Assembly: GCA_015066705.1 (NCBI GenBank)
Contig: SVNV01000020.1
Coordinates: forward strand, 1 to 34,663
Source of the DNA: Ruminococcus sp.
Lineage (GTDB): Bacteria; Bacillota; Clostridia; Oscillospirales; Ruminococcaceae
Reading direction: 5' to 3'
DNA: 34,663 bases
Under the pieces are notes generated by a model, which was given only the letters and a program-made list of their open reading frames with translations, searched no databases and was not told where the DNA came from. The stretch's first letter is position 1. Every line of letters starts with the position of its first letter. The position numbers and the translations under genes are program-made. This document shows positions 7,725 through 15,740 of the stretch, in pieces.

Positions 7725-8642
7725 TTACATAAGAAAAATCACAAGTGGCATTGTTATTACCGAGAGAAGAGTTGTTACTGCAAAAATCTCTGCGGAATAG
7801 GTTGCATTTTTATCATAGCGGATTGCAAACATAGTACAAACTGTTGCTGACGGACAAGAAAATGCAAGTATAGTTGTCAGCATTGAAACTTCGTTCACAT
7901 TAAAAGGTACAAGCTTACACACAAGCACGCATACGATTGGTATTATCAACAATTTGAGTGCGGTAACAAGATAGATTCGTGGCTTTACAATCGCCTTTAA
8001 GAAATTGGTTCTTGCGATAGTAACACCTGCTACAAGCATAGCAAGAGGGCCTACTGTACCACCCATATTATTGAAAGCTGAATATGGTACTTCCGGAATT
8101 TTAATTTTTGCCACAAAAAGTACAAGACCGAGAATAGTTGCAATTATCGTAGGATTAGTTGCAACCTTTTTTATATTCATCTGTTTTTTGTCTCCCGAAA
8201 TCATATAAACTCCGTGAGTCCATACAAGAAGGTTGAACACCGCATTGAATGCGGTTATATAAAACACGCCCTCACTACCAAAAAGCACCTTTGCAAGAGG
8301 TATTCCCATAAAGCCACAATTTGAATAAATAACCGAAAATCTCTCAATATCGGTTTCTCTGTTTTCCTTTTTACCTATAAGAACAAAAGCAAATACAACA
8401 AATATTACGTATCCCACTGTTGTAAAAACAAGTGTCTGCAAAAGCCCCTTGAGCAGTTTTTCAGAAAAGTCCTGCTGATAGGAAATAAAAATCAGCAGCG
8501 GATTTGCTATATAAAGAACAAGATTTGAAATACTCTTATTTCCTTCGTCGGAAATCAGTCTGGTTTTATAGCCAATGACGCCTAAAAAGAGATAGCAGAG
8601 CATTATTATAACCTGCTTTAATAAAACAAGTGAAAGTTCCAT
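7725..8642 (-). CDS. AEC (auxin efflux carrier) family transporter
   Basis: A 305-residue integral membrane protein with about ten hydrophobic segments arranged as two five-helix halves, typical of the AEC family. Visible family features are NLVLYIANPLL in the first half, the mid-protein YSNCGFMGIPLAKVLFG, and FSCPSATVCTMFAIRYDKNA in the last third. Bacterial members export small organic acids or related metabolites; the substrate here cannot be read from sequence. GGAG precedes the ATG. It lies directly after the pyrE terminator with no obvious promoter of its own, so it may depend on read-through. Confidence 0.88.
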   Translation of the reverse strand: MELSLVLLKQVIIMLCYLFLGVIGYKTRLISDEGNKSISNLVLYIANPLLIFISYQQDFSEKLLKGLLQTLVFTTVGYVIFVVFAFVLIGKKENRETDIERFSVIYSNCGFMGIPLAKVLFGSEGVFYITAFNAVFNLLVWTHGVYMISGDKKQMNIKKVATNPTIIATILGLVLFVAKIKIPEVPYSAFNNMGGTVGPLAMLVAGVTIARTNFLKAIVKPRIYLVTALKLLIIPIVCVLVCKLVPFNVNEVSMLTTILAFSCPSATVCTMFAIRYDKNATYSAEIFAVTTLLSVITMPLVIFLM

Positions 8643-8656
8643 AAAAATTCTCCATT

Positions 8657-8690
8657 AAAAATAATCGGACAGATATTCACCTGTCCGTTT
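8657..8690 (-). terminator. Terminator after pyrE
   Basis: On the minus strand, CGGACAG and CTGTCCG pair around an 8-base loop and are followed by ATTATTTTTA. It separates pyrE from the AEC gene. Confidence 0.75.
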
Positions 8691-8699
8691 GATTACTTC

Positions 8700-9356
8700 T
8701 TATTTTACGCCATACTGCTCTCTGTATGCAAGCATTGCGTCGAGGTATTCCTTACCATCAACAATACCTTCACGGATAGCGTCGATAATATCTTCCATAT
8801 TTACGATTGAGTAAACCTTGATTCCGAATTCATTATATGCTTCCTGAACTGCTGAAAGGTCACTGTTAAGTCCCTTTTCCATTCTGTCAACAGTAATAAC
8901 CATTCCTGTAATATCAACATCAGCAGCACCCTTGAGCTTTGGAACTGATTCCTTAAGAGCCTTACCTGAAGTCATAACGTCGTCAATAATAACAACCTTT
9001 TCGTTATCGCAAAGTGCCTTACCAACAAACATACCGCCTTCGCCGTGGTCCTTGACTTCTTTTCTGTCGAAAGTATAAGCTACGTCGATTCCGAATTTAT
9101 TATAAAGAGCAACTGTTGCAGAAACAGCAAGTGGAATTCCCTTATATGCAGGACCAAAAAGTGTTTCTACAGGAATATTGTTATCCTTGATACACTCAGC
9201 GTAGAATTCACCGAGTCTTGCAAGCTGTGCACCTGTCTTATAGTTTCCACAGTTAATGAAATACGGTGCTTTTCTTCCGCTTTTGAGTGTAAATTCACCA
9301 AAAGTAAGAACTCCGCATTCTGTCATAAATTTGATAAATTCCTGTTTGTAAGTCAT
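8700..9356 (-). CDS. pyrE: Orotate phosphoribosyltransferase
   Basis: A 218-residue enzyme that converts orotate and PRPP to orotidine 5'-phosphate in pyrimidine synthesis. It shows the OPRTase substrate loop (LKSGRKAPYF, residues 24-33), the FGPAYKGIP segment (67-75), the flexible-loop DRKEVKDHGEGG (97-108) and the PRPP-binding VVIIDDVMTSGKA (121-133). AAGGAG precedes the ATG. It follows the ArsP-type exporter gene by 15 bases and is probably co-transcribed with it; no other pyr gene is present. Confidence 0.96.
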   Translation of the reverse strand: MTYKQEFIKFMTECGVLTFGEFTLKSGRKAPYFINCGNYKTGAQLARLGEFYAECIKDNNIPVETLFGPAYKGIPLAVSATVALYNKFGIDVAYTFDRKEVKDHGEGGMFVGKALCDNEKVVIIDDVMTSGKALKESVPKLKGAADVDITGMVITVDRMEKGLNSDLSAVQEAYNEFGIKVYSIVNMEDIIDAIREGIVDGKEYLDAMLAYREQYGVK

Positions 9357-9371
9357 AAAGCATACTCCTTT

Positions 9372-10226
9372 TTACACGATGAAATTTATAACAAGTCCCG
9401 AAAGAACTGCTATTACATAAAGTATTCCCAATATAATTAAATTCTGAGAAATCTTTTTATTTGATTTAAAAAGAACGATAATTCCCACGCCTGCGCCGGT
9501 ACAAAGTCCCGCTACCACAGAGCCGAATGAAAGCATTCCGTCTACATAAAGCTGTGTCAGAATTACTGAAGCCGCACAGTTTGGAATAAAGCCGAAAAGT
9601 GCCGCACCGAGAGGCTGAAGAAAGCTATCTGTCATAAGTACCTTCTGAAGTGAGCTTTCACCGATAATTTCAATAGCACTACTGAGAATAACATTTACAG
9701 CAAGTATAAAGAGTGCTGTGCTCAATGTATGTAAAATCGCACTATACCATATTGAATGGTGTCCACAGCCACAATGAGAGCAAAGCTCTTCAAAAGGTTT
9801 TTCTTCTTCATTACTCTTAAAAAAGATTTTAATTGCCACGTCAACAGCAATACCTGCTATCACAGCAATAATCACCTTGCAAAGCAAAAGCTTCCACAAG
9901 GAAGGAATCATATCAGGCTGTGAAATCATAACAGGGATTGCCTCATCGCTTGTTGAAATAAACACAGCAACAAGTGTTCCCATTGAAATAAGGCGTCCTG
10001 AAAAGAGATTGGCTGCCATTACGGAAAAACCACACTGAGGCACACAGCCAAGCAAAGCTCCTCCCACAGCACCGAAAGGTCCTAATTTTGTAAGAGCCTT
10101 ACCAAGCTTGTCCGAGCCTTTATGCTCAACAAACTCAATAAAAAGAAATACCGCAAACAAAAACGGAATTATTTTAAGAGTATCCAGCAAGGAATGCTCA
10201 CAAATGTGCAAAATAATTTCTAACAT
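9372..10226 (-). CDS. ArsP_2-type putative heavy-metal/organoarsenical exporter
   Basis: A membrane protein of about 284 residues with roughly ten helices and an internal repeat. Each half carries a G-x-[VI]-P-x-C motif (GCVPQCGFS near residue 60; GFIPNCAAS near residue 215). This matches the ArsP_2 family of putative metal or arsenic permeases. The central cytosolic loop is rich in Cys and His (ELCSHCGCGHHS), a plausible metal site. The chosen start is the ATG at 10226. The TTG at 10256 abuts its ribosome site too closely, and the good ribosome site there serves a short out-of-frame ORF instead. pyrE follows by 15 bases. The substrate is inferred from family only. Confidence 0.8.
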   Translation of the reverse strand: MLEIILHICEHSLLDTLKIIPFLFAVFLFIEFVEHKGSDKLGKALTKLGPFGAVGGALLGCVPQCGFSVMAANLFSGRLISMGTLVAVFISTSDEAIPVMISQPDMIPSLWKLLLCKVIIAVIAGIAVDVAIKIFFKSNEEEKPFEELCSHCGCGHHSIWYSAILHTLSTALFILAVNVILSSAIEIIGESSLQKVLMTDSFLQPLGAALFGFIPNCAASVILTQLYVDGMLSFGSVVAGLCTGAGVGIIVLFKSNKKISQNLIILGILYVIAVLSGLVINFIV

Positions 10227-10248
10227 ATAAATACCAAGTCCGCGCCAT
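10198..10248 (-). CDS. Candidate 16-codon leader ORF overlapping the exporter start
   Basis: AAGAAAGG lies about 8 bases before the ATG at 10248, opening a 16-residue ORF (MARTWYLYVRNYFAHL, stop TGA) in a different frame from the exporter. It overlaps the first 29 bases of the exporter gene, whose own ATG has only a weak ribosome site. This suggests translational coupling or a regulatory leader peptide. Chance is possible. Confidence 0.35.
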   Translation of the reverse strand: MARTWYLYVRNYFAHL

Positions 10249-10282
10249 ACGGACAACCTTTCTTATCCCCATATCAAAAAAC

Positions 10283-10311
10283 ATTTTAACACATTTTTAT
10301 TAAAAGTGCAA
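10283..10311 (-). promoter_or_regulatory. Promoter of the exporter-pyrE unit
   Basis: On the minus strand, TTGCAC (10306-10311), 17 bp and TAAAAT (10283-10288), about 50 bases before the exporter ATG. Confidence 0.78.
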
Positions 10312-10347
10312 GAGCTTTTACACACTTTAGAGTATTTCACAAAAGAG

Positions 10348-10854
10348 CTAATTTTCAAAGCAGATAATTCTCATAAACTGCTTATTTTTTGAAACAACTC
10401 TGAAAAGGATTACTCCAAGTAGTGTTACACATACAAGCTCTCCCAGTGCTACTCTGAGCATTGACAAAGCCAAAGGTTGTCCAAAGAAATAATTAAGCTC
10501 AAGTCCGACAATCACGCCGTTTGAAATCACCGGAAACAGTGATGCAATCACATGTGTCAGCAAAGGTTTTTTATTATAGAGTTTTCCGACTAAGTATATA
10601 GGAATTACCGCAACGACCGTTGCAAGAGTGCCGATTATCATATCAAGCGGCACAGGGCTGAACATATTTGACACAAGGCAACCCACAGAGAGTGCAACAC
10701 AGTATTCTTTTCTGAAAACGCAAAGAAGCATCAGGGCTTCTGCCACACGAAACTGCACACCTCCATAGGAAATCCCCGAAAGTGCAACTGTCATTACCGC
10801 ATAAATTCCTGCTACAACACCTGAAATTACTATTTTATTTATTTTGTTATCCAT
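10348..10854 (-). CDS. queT: QueT-family ECF transporter S component (queuosine precursor uptake)
   Basis: A 168-residue membrane protein with about five or six helices. The QueT hallmark GISYGGVQFRVAEALMLL lies near residues 23-40, with MFSPVPLDMIIGTLAT further on. QueT proteins are substrate-binding subunits of ECF transporters for queuosine precursors (for example preQ1) and need a shared energising module encoded elsewhere. The start is set at the ATG at 10854, with AAGGA 6-7 bases upstream. The gene is preceded by an attenuator-like leader with a terminator directly before the ribosome site. Confidence 0.9.
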   Translation of the reverse strand: MDNKINKIVISGVVAGIYAVMTVALSGISYGGVQFRVAEALMLLCVFRKEYCVALSVGCLVSNMFSPVPLDMIIGTLATVVAVIPIYLVGKLYNKKPLLTHVIASLFPVISNGVIVGLELNYFFGQPLALSMLRVALGELVCVTLLGVILFRVVSKNKQFMRIICFEN

Positions 10855-10873
10855 AAAAGTCCTTTTCCGGAAC

Positions 10874-10972
10874 AAAAAACAGGTGCATCACAAAGACGCA
10901 CCTGTAATTCACATTTCGTCCCTGTTTTTATTTGAGAGTGGTAGGCAAAATGCCCGCTGGGTTACACTCTTT
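10874..10972 (-). promoter_or_regulatory. queT leader: candidate riboswitch/attenuator with terminator and antiterminator
   Basis: Read on the minus strand, the leader has four parts. (1) An outer stem AGAGTG/CACTCT (10965-10970 with 10935-10940) encloses a small GGGC/GCCT hairpin. (2) An A-rich tail ends in AAAAACAGG (10921-10929). (3) An intrinsic terminator ACAGGTGC/GCACCTGT follows, with a T-run (10874-10905). (4) The queT ribosome site comes next. The nine-base AAAAACAGG is perfectly complementary to CCTGTTTTT, the 3' arm and T-run of the terminator, so it can act as antiterminator. A CCC in the loop could pair with GGG just after the tail. A hairpin plus an A-rich, pseudoknot-capable tail recalls preQ1 riboswitches, but the preQ1-I consensus is absent. 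Confidence 0.62.
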
Positions 10973-10974
10973 TC

Positions 10975-11020
10975 AATGCATAATTCACAGTGGACAATGC
11001 ACAATGAAGAATGCACAATT
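10975..11020. repeat. AT-rich degenerate short repeats between fba and the queT leader
   Basis: Three near-copies of AATGCAYAAT/ACAATGCACAATK follow each other (for example CAATGCATAATTCACAG, then GGACAATGCACAATGAAG, then AATGCACAATTATT). The motif CAGTGGACAAT inside recurs inverted near 21370 as ATTGTCCACTG. No gene or promoter is evident here. Confidence 0.5.
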
Positions 11021-11031
11021 ATTAAATTTGA

Positions 11032-11895
11032 TTATGCCTTGTTGATTGAACCGAAGAGTTCCATCTTTTCCTTAACTGTTGCCTTGATAGCTTCAAAACC
11101 AGGAGCGAGAAGCTTTCTTGGGTCAAAGCCCTTACCCTGAAGGTCCTTACCAGCTTCAATGTACTTTCTTGTAGCTTCCTGGAATGCAAGCTGACATTCT
11201 GTATTTACGTTAATCTTAGCAACGCCAAGTGAAATTGCTTTCTGAATCATTTCAGCAGGGATACCTGTTCCGCCGTGGAGAACAAGTGGCATATCGCCAA
11301 CCTTTTCCTTGATAGCTGCGAGTGTTTCAAATGAAAGACCAGCCCAGTTTTCAGGATACTTACCGTGAATATTTCCGATACCTGCTGCGAGCATTGTGAT
11401 ACCGAGGTCAGCAACAGCCTTACATTCGTCCGGGTCAGCACATTCGCCGGCACCTACAACGCCGTCTTCTTCGCCGCCGATTGAACCAACTTCTGCTTCA
11501 AGTGAGAGACCGAGAACGTTACAAGCATTAACGAGTTCTGTTGTCTTAGCAATATTTTCTTCGATTGGGTAGTGTGAACCATCGAACATGATTGATGAGA
11601 AGCCTGCATTGATACAAGCCTTTGCGCCTTCATATGAACCGTGGTCAAGGTGGAGAGCAACAGGAACTGTGATATTAAGTTCCTTAATCATACCTTCAAC
11701 CATACCAACGATTGTTGTATATCCGCACATATACTTTCCTGCACCCTCAGAAACACCGAGAATTACAGGTGAATTGTTTTCCTGTGCTGTAAGAAGAATA
11801 GCCTTTGTCCATTCAAGGTTATTGATATTGAACTGTCCTACTGCGTACTTTCCTTCTCTTGCCTTTGTGAGCATTTCCTTAGCTGAAACTAACAT
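11032..11895 (-). CDS. fba: Class II fructose-1,6-bisphosphate aldolase
   Basis: A 287-residue, zinc-dependent glycolytic and gluconeogenic enzyme that interconverts fructose 1,6-bisphosphate with dihydroxyacetone phosphate and glyceraldehyde 3-phosphate. Class II features are visible: NINNLEW near the N-terminus, HLDHGS (residues 82-87, with catalytic D84), SIMFDGSHYPIEENI, the glycine loop EVGSIGGEEDGV, GNIHGKYP and LVLHGGTGIP (zinc ligands), and a C-terminal NVNTE phosphate-binding strand. GGAGG lies 8 bases before the ATG. It has its own consensus promoter, with a hairpin at the start of the leader. Confidence 0.97.
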   Translation of the reverse strand: MLVSAKEMLTKAREGKYAVGQFNINNLEWTKAILLTAQENNSPVILGVSEGAGKYMCGYTTIVGMVEGMIKELNITVPVALHLDHGSYEGAKACINAGFSSIMFDGSHYPIEENIAKTTELVNACNVLGLSLEAEVGSIGGEEDGVVGAGECADPDECKAVADLGITMLAAGIGNIHGKYPENWAGLSFETLAAIKEKVGDMPLVLHGGTGIPAEMIQKAISLGVAKINVNTECQLAFQEATRKYIEAGKDLQGKGFDPRKLLAPGFEAIKATVKEKMELFGSINKA

Positions 11896-11923
11896 TTTAA
11901 CGTCCTCCGTTTATATTATTTTC

Positions 11924-11984
11924 TGCGAATAGTTTTCGCATAATTTTACTTTTTTATTATAACCCATACTCATAAAAATTGCAA
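11924..11984 (-). promoter_or_regulatory. fba promoter with 5' leader hairpin
   Basis: On the minus strand, TTGCAA (11979-11984), 17 bp and TATAAT (11956-11961). The transcript would begin near 11949 and almost at once form the hairpin TGCGAA/TTCGCA (11924-11940), which may stabilise the 5' end. Confidence 0.8.
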
Positions 11985-12024
11985 TTATTTTCAGAAAGAT
12001 TCGTATGAATTCATTAAAACAAGG

Positions 12025-12552
12025 CTATTTATCAACCTTAAATTGTATACTGTGCATTTCACAGAATTCTTCAGCATATGAATTTTTCTTACCATACACA
12101 GTAAAATTATCACCGTTTCCCATAAAGCTGTTAAGTCCGATTTCAGTAACGCTTTCAGGAATATATACATACTGCAGATTCATACAGTAATAAAACGCTT
12201 TATCGCCGATTTTCTCTACGCCGTCAGGAATAAGTACTTTGGAAATAGAATTGTTTTCCATAAAGGCTTCTTCCTCTATGCTTCTAAGCTTATCTCCGTC
12301 AAATTTATCAGGTATTGCAACAGTTGAAGCTTCGCTGTTAAAGCTTATAATAGCAACCTCTCCGTCTTCAACCTCAATAGTGAAGTTTTCCTCAGGAAGA
12401 ATCTTAGCCTTAACGCTTCCGTATTTAAGCTCCTTGCCGTTAAATCCTGAAACAAGAGCAATAATTGCTCCGACAGCAACCACCAGAAGCACCATTATTA
12501 TAATGGAAATACTCATAAGGCTGAATCTCGGTTTTCTTTCGTTATTTTCCAT
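12025..12552 (-). CDS. Membrane-anchored protein with BspA-type leucine-rich repeats
   Basis: A 175-residue protein. A short Arg/Lys-rich head is followed by one hydrophobic helix (about 12-36), so the rest is probably extracellular. Residues 80-165 hold about three LRR_5 (BspA-like) units, shown by VAIPDKFDGDKLRSIEEEAF, KVLIPDGVEKIGDKAFYYC and YVYIPESVTEIGLNSF. Such repeats mediate protein or surface binding. The repeat array is short compared with typical BspA proteins. GGAGG precedes the ATG, and a consensus promoter sits at 12593-12621. It is monocistronic and its partner is unknown. Confidence 0.82.
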   Translation of the reverse strand: MENNERKPRFSLMSISIIIMVLLVVAVGAIIALVSGFNGKELKYGSVKAKILPEENFTIEVEDGEVAIISFNSEASTVAIPDKFDGDKLRSIEEEAFMENNSISKVLIPDGVEKIGDKAFYYCMNLQYVYIPESVTEIGLNSFMGNGDNFTVYGKKNSYAEEFCEMHSIQFKVDK

Positions 12553-12592
12553 ACAAAAGCCTCCTCATTACGTCGTAAAATAACCTGATTAA

Positions 12593-12621
12593 ATTATAGC
12601 AAATCGCCCGATAAATTTCAA
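12593..12621 (-). promoter_or_regulatory. Promoter of the LRR protein gene
   Basis: On the minus strand, TTGAAA (12616-12621), 17 bp and TATAAT (12593-12598). Confidence 0.8.
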
Positions 12622-12714
12622 CCATTTTTGTTAAATTTTACACTTCTAAATTTCGACAGAATATGATATAATAATTTAATAATAATTTACTAATAATTTT
12701 TGGAGGCTTTTATT

Positions 12715-14136
12715 ATGGCTAATGTTTACAAATCAAAAAAAGGCATAATGCCTGCCGGACTTCTTGCTATTGCAGTTGCTGTCAGTATTGCAGGTTGTCT
12801 TCTGAGCTTTGTATATCTTAAAATAAATCAGGTATGTCCTGTCGCTGAGCTTTGTGGTCTGATTGCACTTGGTTTTGGTGCTCTGATGGGTGGAATTGCT
12901 TTCTTTCTCATCAAGCATATGAAAATCAGAAGCAAGACTACCGCTCTCATTGGTATTATCATTGGTTGCTTTGTTTTTACGGTTTTCAAGTGGGCACTTT
13001 ATGTTCAGTGGGATAATGAAAAGTTTATAAAAAACAAACCAATGGCGTGGGATTACTGTGAATTTTATTACGACTTTTCAAATGACGGAGAGCTTTCAAG
13101 CGAAATAATGAGTAAAGCTGATATTAAGTCATATATGGCTGATATGAAAAAATACTCAGCTTATGAATATTTTGAAACTCTGTATCCCGGCGGAGCGTCT
13201 GCTTACATCAAGGACATTAAAGAAGCAAACGGAACAAAGACAACTATCAAAGAACTCAAAAATACAAACTCCTTTGACTATTTCTACAAGGATTACGTAA
13301 TCAAGGGTAAAGAGGTTGAGTGTATTATAAAAGCCTATGATATGACAACCAAGGAATACCTTGAATACATCGGAAAATACCCTGACGTTAAGTATCTTTT
13401 AACTCACCCAAAAGAATTTTTTGATGACATCAAATTCATAAACGGTTATGGACGTTGGTCAATAGGCTCAAGAGCTTCTGCAATTATTGACTCTGAAAAG
13501 AACAACAACGTAAAGGGATTTTCGCTGTGGGTAGTATGGATTGCTGAAATCCTTATCATCTGTATTCCTGCTGTACTTATTGCTTGCAAGAGAGCAGAAA
13601 AGCCATTTATCGAATCAGAAAACCAGTGGGCTACTCTTAACGAAAGCGACGGATTTATGCTGACAGCACCTGTCAACTCACTTGTTGCAGCTACCTCCTT
13701 CAAGACTAATCCGGACAGCATTTTTACCTATCCTCATCTTAATTCAAGACCCGGGCTTGCTCCATACATGAAGCTCAAGCTTTATCATTCAAAGGGTTTT
13801 GATGAAAACTATACTTGTCTTTCTCTTTATACATACGTTCCTAAAAACAAGAATTATTCAGAAAAAATGTTTGTTAAGTATGTAGCGGTTGACAAGGATT
13901 TTGTTTCAAGATTTTATCAGCACTGCGGTCTGATACCTCCCTTTGCTTACACACCTGTAAGCACTACCGAGGCCCCTACTATGGAAGCTATCAACGACCC
14001 TATGGACATTTTCAATGCAAGCTTTGATGAGGTCAAGTCAATGGCGACTACATCATCAGGAATGATGGAGGAGGTTTCGTCTTTAATGGCTGACGAAAAA
14101 TCTCAGGAAGACGTTTTGAGTGAGCTTAATTCATAA
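12715..14136 (+). CDS. Multi-pass membrane protein of unknown function
   Basis: A 473-residue protein that I do not recognise. Three N-terminal hydrophobic helices lie near residues 10-33, 41-61 and 72-95. Then comes a soluble stretch of about 170 residues rich in Tyr, Lys and Asp, a fourth helix near 268-290 (WIAEILIICIPAVLIA), and a 180-residue C-terminal region ending in an acidic Met/Ser-rich tail. The ATG at 12715 is chosen because TGGAGG lies 8 bases upstream. A TATAAT (12667-12672) with a weak -35 lies before it. The gene is monocistronic, with a strong terminator after it. Confidence 0.75.
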   Translation: MANVYKSKKGIMPAGLLAIAVAVSIAGCLLSFVYLKINQVCPVAELCGLIALGFGALMGGIAFFLIKHMKIRSKTTALIGIIIGCFVFTVFKWALYVQWDNEKFIKNKPMAWDYCEFYYDFSNDGELSSEIMSKADIKSYMADMKKYSAYEYFETLYPGGASAYIKDIKEANGTKTTIKELKNTNSFDYFYKDYVIKGKEVECIIKAYDMTTKEYLEYIGKYPDVKYLLTHPKEFFDDIKFINGYGRWSIGSRASAIIDSEKNNNVKGFSLWVVWIAEILIICIPAVLIACKRAEKPFIESENQWATLNESDGFMLTAPVNSLVAATSFKTNPDSIFTYPHLNSRPGLAPYMKLKLYHSKGFDENYTCLSLYTYVPKNKNYSEKMFVKYVAVDKDFVSRFYQHCGLIPPFAYTPVSTTEAPTMEAINDPMDIFNASFDEVKSMATTSSGMMEEVSSLMADEKSQEDVLSELNS

Positions 14137-14161
14137 TTCTGAATACTAAATAACAAAAAAT

Positions 14162-14198
14162 AAATCTCTTTCCGAAACAAACGGAAAGAGATTTTTTT
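14162..14198. terminator. Bidirectional terminator between the membrane-protein gene and mnmA
   Basis: A perfect 13-bp stem AAATCTCTTTCCG/CGGAAAGAGATTT with loop AAACAAA. A T-run follows on the plus strand and an A-run precedes it, so it can serve both converging genes. Confidence 0.9.
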
Positions 14199-14199
14199 A

Positions 14200-15264
14200 T
14201 TAGTTTTCGCAAATTGTTCCGCCACCGACTACATAGTCTCCGTCATAAAAAACTACCGCCTGTCCAGTGGAAATAGCTCTCTTTGGATTGTCAAAGACAA
14301 CCTCTGCCCTGCCGTTACCGAAATAGGTAACTGTTGCAGGAGTTGCTTCCTGATGATAGCGTGTCTGAGCAAGCACCCTCAGTGGCTCTGTTATATCCTT
14401 TTCATCGATGGAAATGAAATTCACATCTTCGGCAACAAGGCGCTCAGAAAAAAGATGTGGCTGAGTTCCAAGAACAATACGGTTATTTTCAATATCCTTT
14501 TTTACAACAAAAAGTGGCTCGGTATAGGAAACTCCAAGGCCTTTACGCTGTCCCACAGTATAACGGATATGTCCGTTATGCTCGCCCATAACTGTTCCGT
14601 CGGTAAGCACAAACTGACCCTTTTCTATAATCTCGTCGATACGGTTTTCGATGAAACTTGCGTAATCTCCGTCAGGAATAAAACAGATATCCTGACTGTC
14701 AGGCTTGTTTGCATTTATAAGGTCGTTTTCCACAGCTGTTTTGCGGATTTCCTCCTTAGAAAGTTTTCCGCAAGGAAAAATGGTATGTTCAAGCTGGTCC
14801 TGTGTCAGTCCATAAAGAACATAGCTCTGGTCTTTTTTAGCTTCAGGAGAGCGTTTAAGAAGCCAACGACCTCTTTTTTCATCGAACTCTTTTATAACGT
14901 AATGTCCTGTTGCCACATAGTCAAAGCCAAGCTCTCTCGCTTTATCAAGAAATTTACCGAATTTGAGCTTTTTGTTGCAGACGATACACGGGTTAGGAGT
15001 CTTTCCCTTCAAATAGGTATCAACGAAATTTTCCATTACTTCCTTTTCAAATTCTTCCTGAAAATCAAAAACGTAAAATGGAATATTCAGCTTTTCTGCA
15101 ACCTTTTTTGCATCGGCAACATCTTCATTATGAGGATTATCCTTTGAAAAAAGGCTCATTGTAGCCCCCGAAACGTCGTAGCCCTCTTCAAGAAGAATTT
15201 TAACTGCAACAGAGGAGTCAACTCCCCCACTCATTGCAACAAGAACTTTTTTCTTTTCGCTCAT
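14200..15264 (-). CDS. mnmA: tRNA-specific 2-thiouridylase MnmA
   Basis: A 354-residue enzyme that installs the 2-thio group on U34 of tRNA-Lys, -Glu and -Gln, using ATP and persulfide sulfur. Visible features are the PP-loop SGGVDSS (12-18), the NPCIVCNKKLKFG segment with the first catalytic Cys at about C96, ATGHY (118-122), KKDQSYVLYGL, and DSQDICFI with the second catalytic Cys at C194. The family-typical beta-barrel C-terminus follows. The start at 15264 (MSEKKKVLVAMSGG) has AAAGGG upstream; the longer reading overlaps the GNAT gene. A cysteine desulfurase lies nearby at 16399 and could supply its sulfur. Confidence 0.96.
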   Translation of the reverse strand: MSEKKKVLVAMSGGVDSSVAVKILLEEGYDVSGATMSLFSKDNPHNEDVADAKKVAEKLNIPFYVFDFQEEFEKEVMENFVDTYLKGKTPNPCIVCNKKLKFGKFLDKARELGFDYVATGHYVIKEFDEKRGRWLLKRSPEAKKDQSYVLYGLTQDQLEHTIFPCGKLSKEEIRKTAVENDLINANKPDSQDICFIPDGDYASFIENRIDEIIEKGQFVLTDGTVMGEHNGHIRYTVGQRKGLGVSYTEPLFVVKKDIENNRIVLGTQPHLFSERLVAEDVNFISIDEKDITEPLRVLAQTRYHQEATPATVTYFGNGRAEVVFDNPKRAISTGQAVVFYDGDYVVGGGTICEN

Positions 15265-15277
15265 TTTTTCACACCCT

Positions 15278-15718
15278 TTACTCAATCCATCTGATAAAAG
15301 CTGTTTTGTCAGTATCATTATATCCTGCACGCTTGTAGAAATTCAAAGTACTTTCGTTTTTTGAACCTGTCATAAGAAATATCTTGTAACAGCCTGCGTC
15401 TTCGGAAATATTATAGGCATATTCAAGACAAGCAGACGCATAACCTCTGCCTCGATATTTTTCGTCAGTAACTACGTTTTCCACCAAAGCGTAAGGTCTT
15501 AAACCTCTTGTGAGGTTTTTTATGACAATACAGGAAACAGAAGAAACAATTTTTCCGTCAACCTCGCACAATATTATGTGATAATTTTCATCACTCATAA
15601 TATCGTCAATGAGTTTTTCAAGGTCGTCAGTATTCTGTGGAATGGTTTTTTCGTGGAGATGTGTATACAATTCAAACAACTCCGAAAAATCTTCCCTCTT
15701 GATTTCTCGTATAATCAT
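15278..15718 (-). CDS. GNAT family N-acetyltransferase
   Basis: A 146-residue acyl-CoA-dependent acetyltransferase of unknown acceptor. The acetyl-CoA motif A is present as VTDEKYRGRGYASACLEYA (about 87-105), with the expected beta4 (ALVENVVTDE) before it and the C-terminal FYKRAGYNDTDKTAF typical of small GNATs. The start at 15718 is used because GGTGG lies upstream and the sequence then begins MIIREIKREDF, a normal GNAT opening. mnmA begins 13 bases after the stop, so the two are co-transcribed. A hairpin terminator sits just before its ribosome site. Confidence 0.88.
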   Translation of the reverse strand: MIIREIKREDFSELFELYTHLHEKTIPQNTDDLEKLIDDIMSDENYHIILCEVDGKIVSSVSCIVIKNLTRGLRPYALVENVVTDEKYRGRGYASACLEYAYNISEDAGCYKIFLMTGSKNESTLNFYKRAGYNDTDKTAFIRWIE

Positions 15719-15740
15719 AAATTCACCACCATACAAAAAC

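Noticed and set aside
7596..7850. 84-residue plus-strand ORF in the rsmE-AEC gap
   Set aside because: It overlaps the AEC gene end, has no ribosome site and has low-complexity composition; the structured-RNA reading fits better.
14353..15147. 264-residue plus-strand ORF
   Set aside because: It is a frame shadow fully inside mnmA, with no ribosome site and a Phe/Ile/Cys-rich composition.
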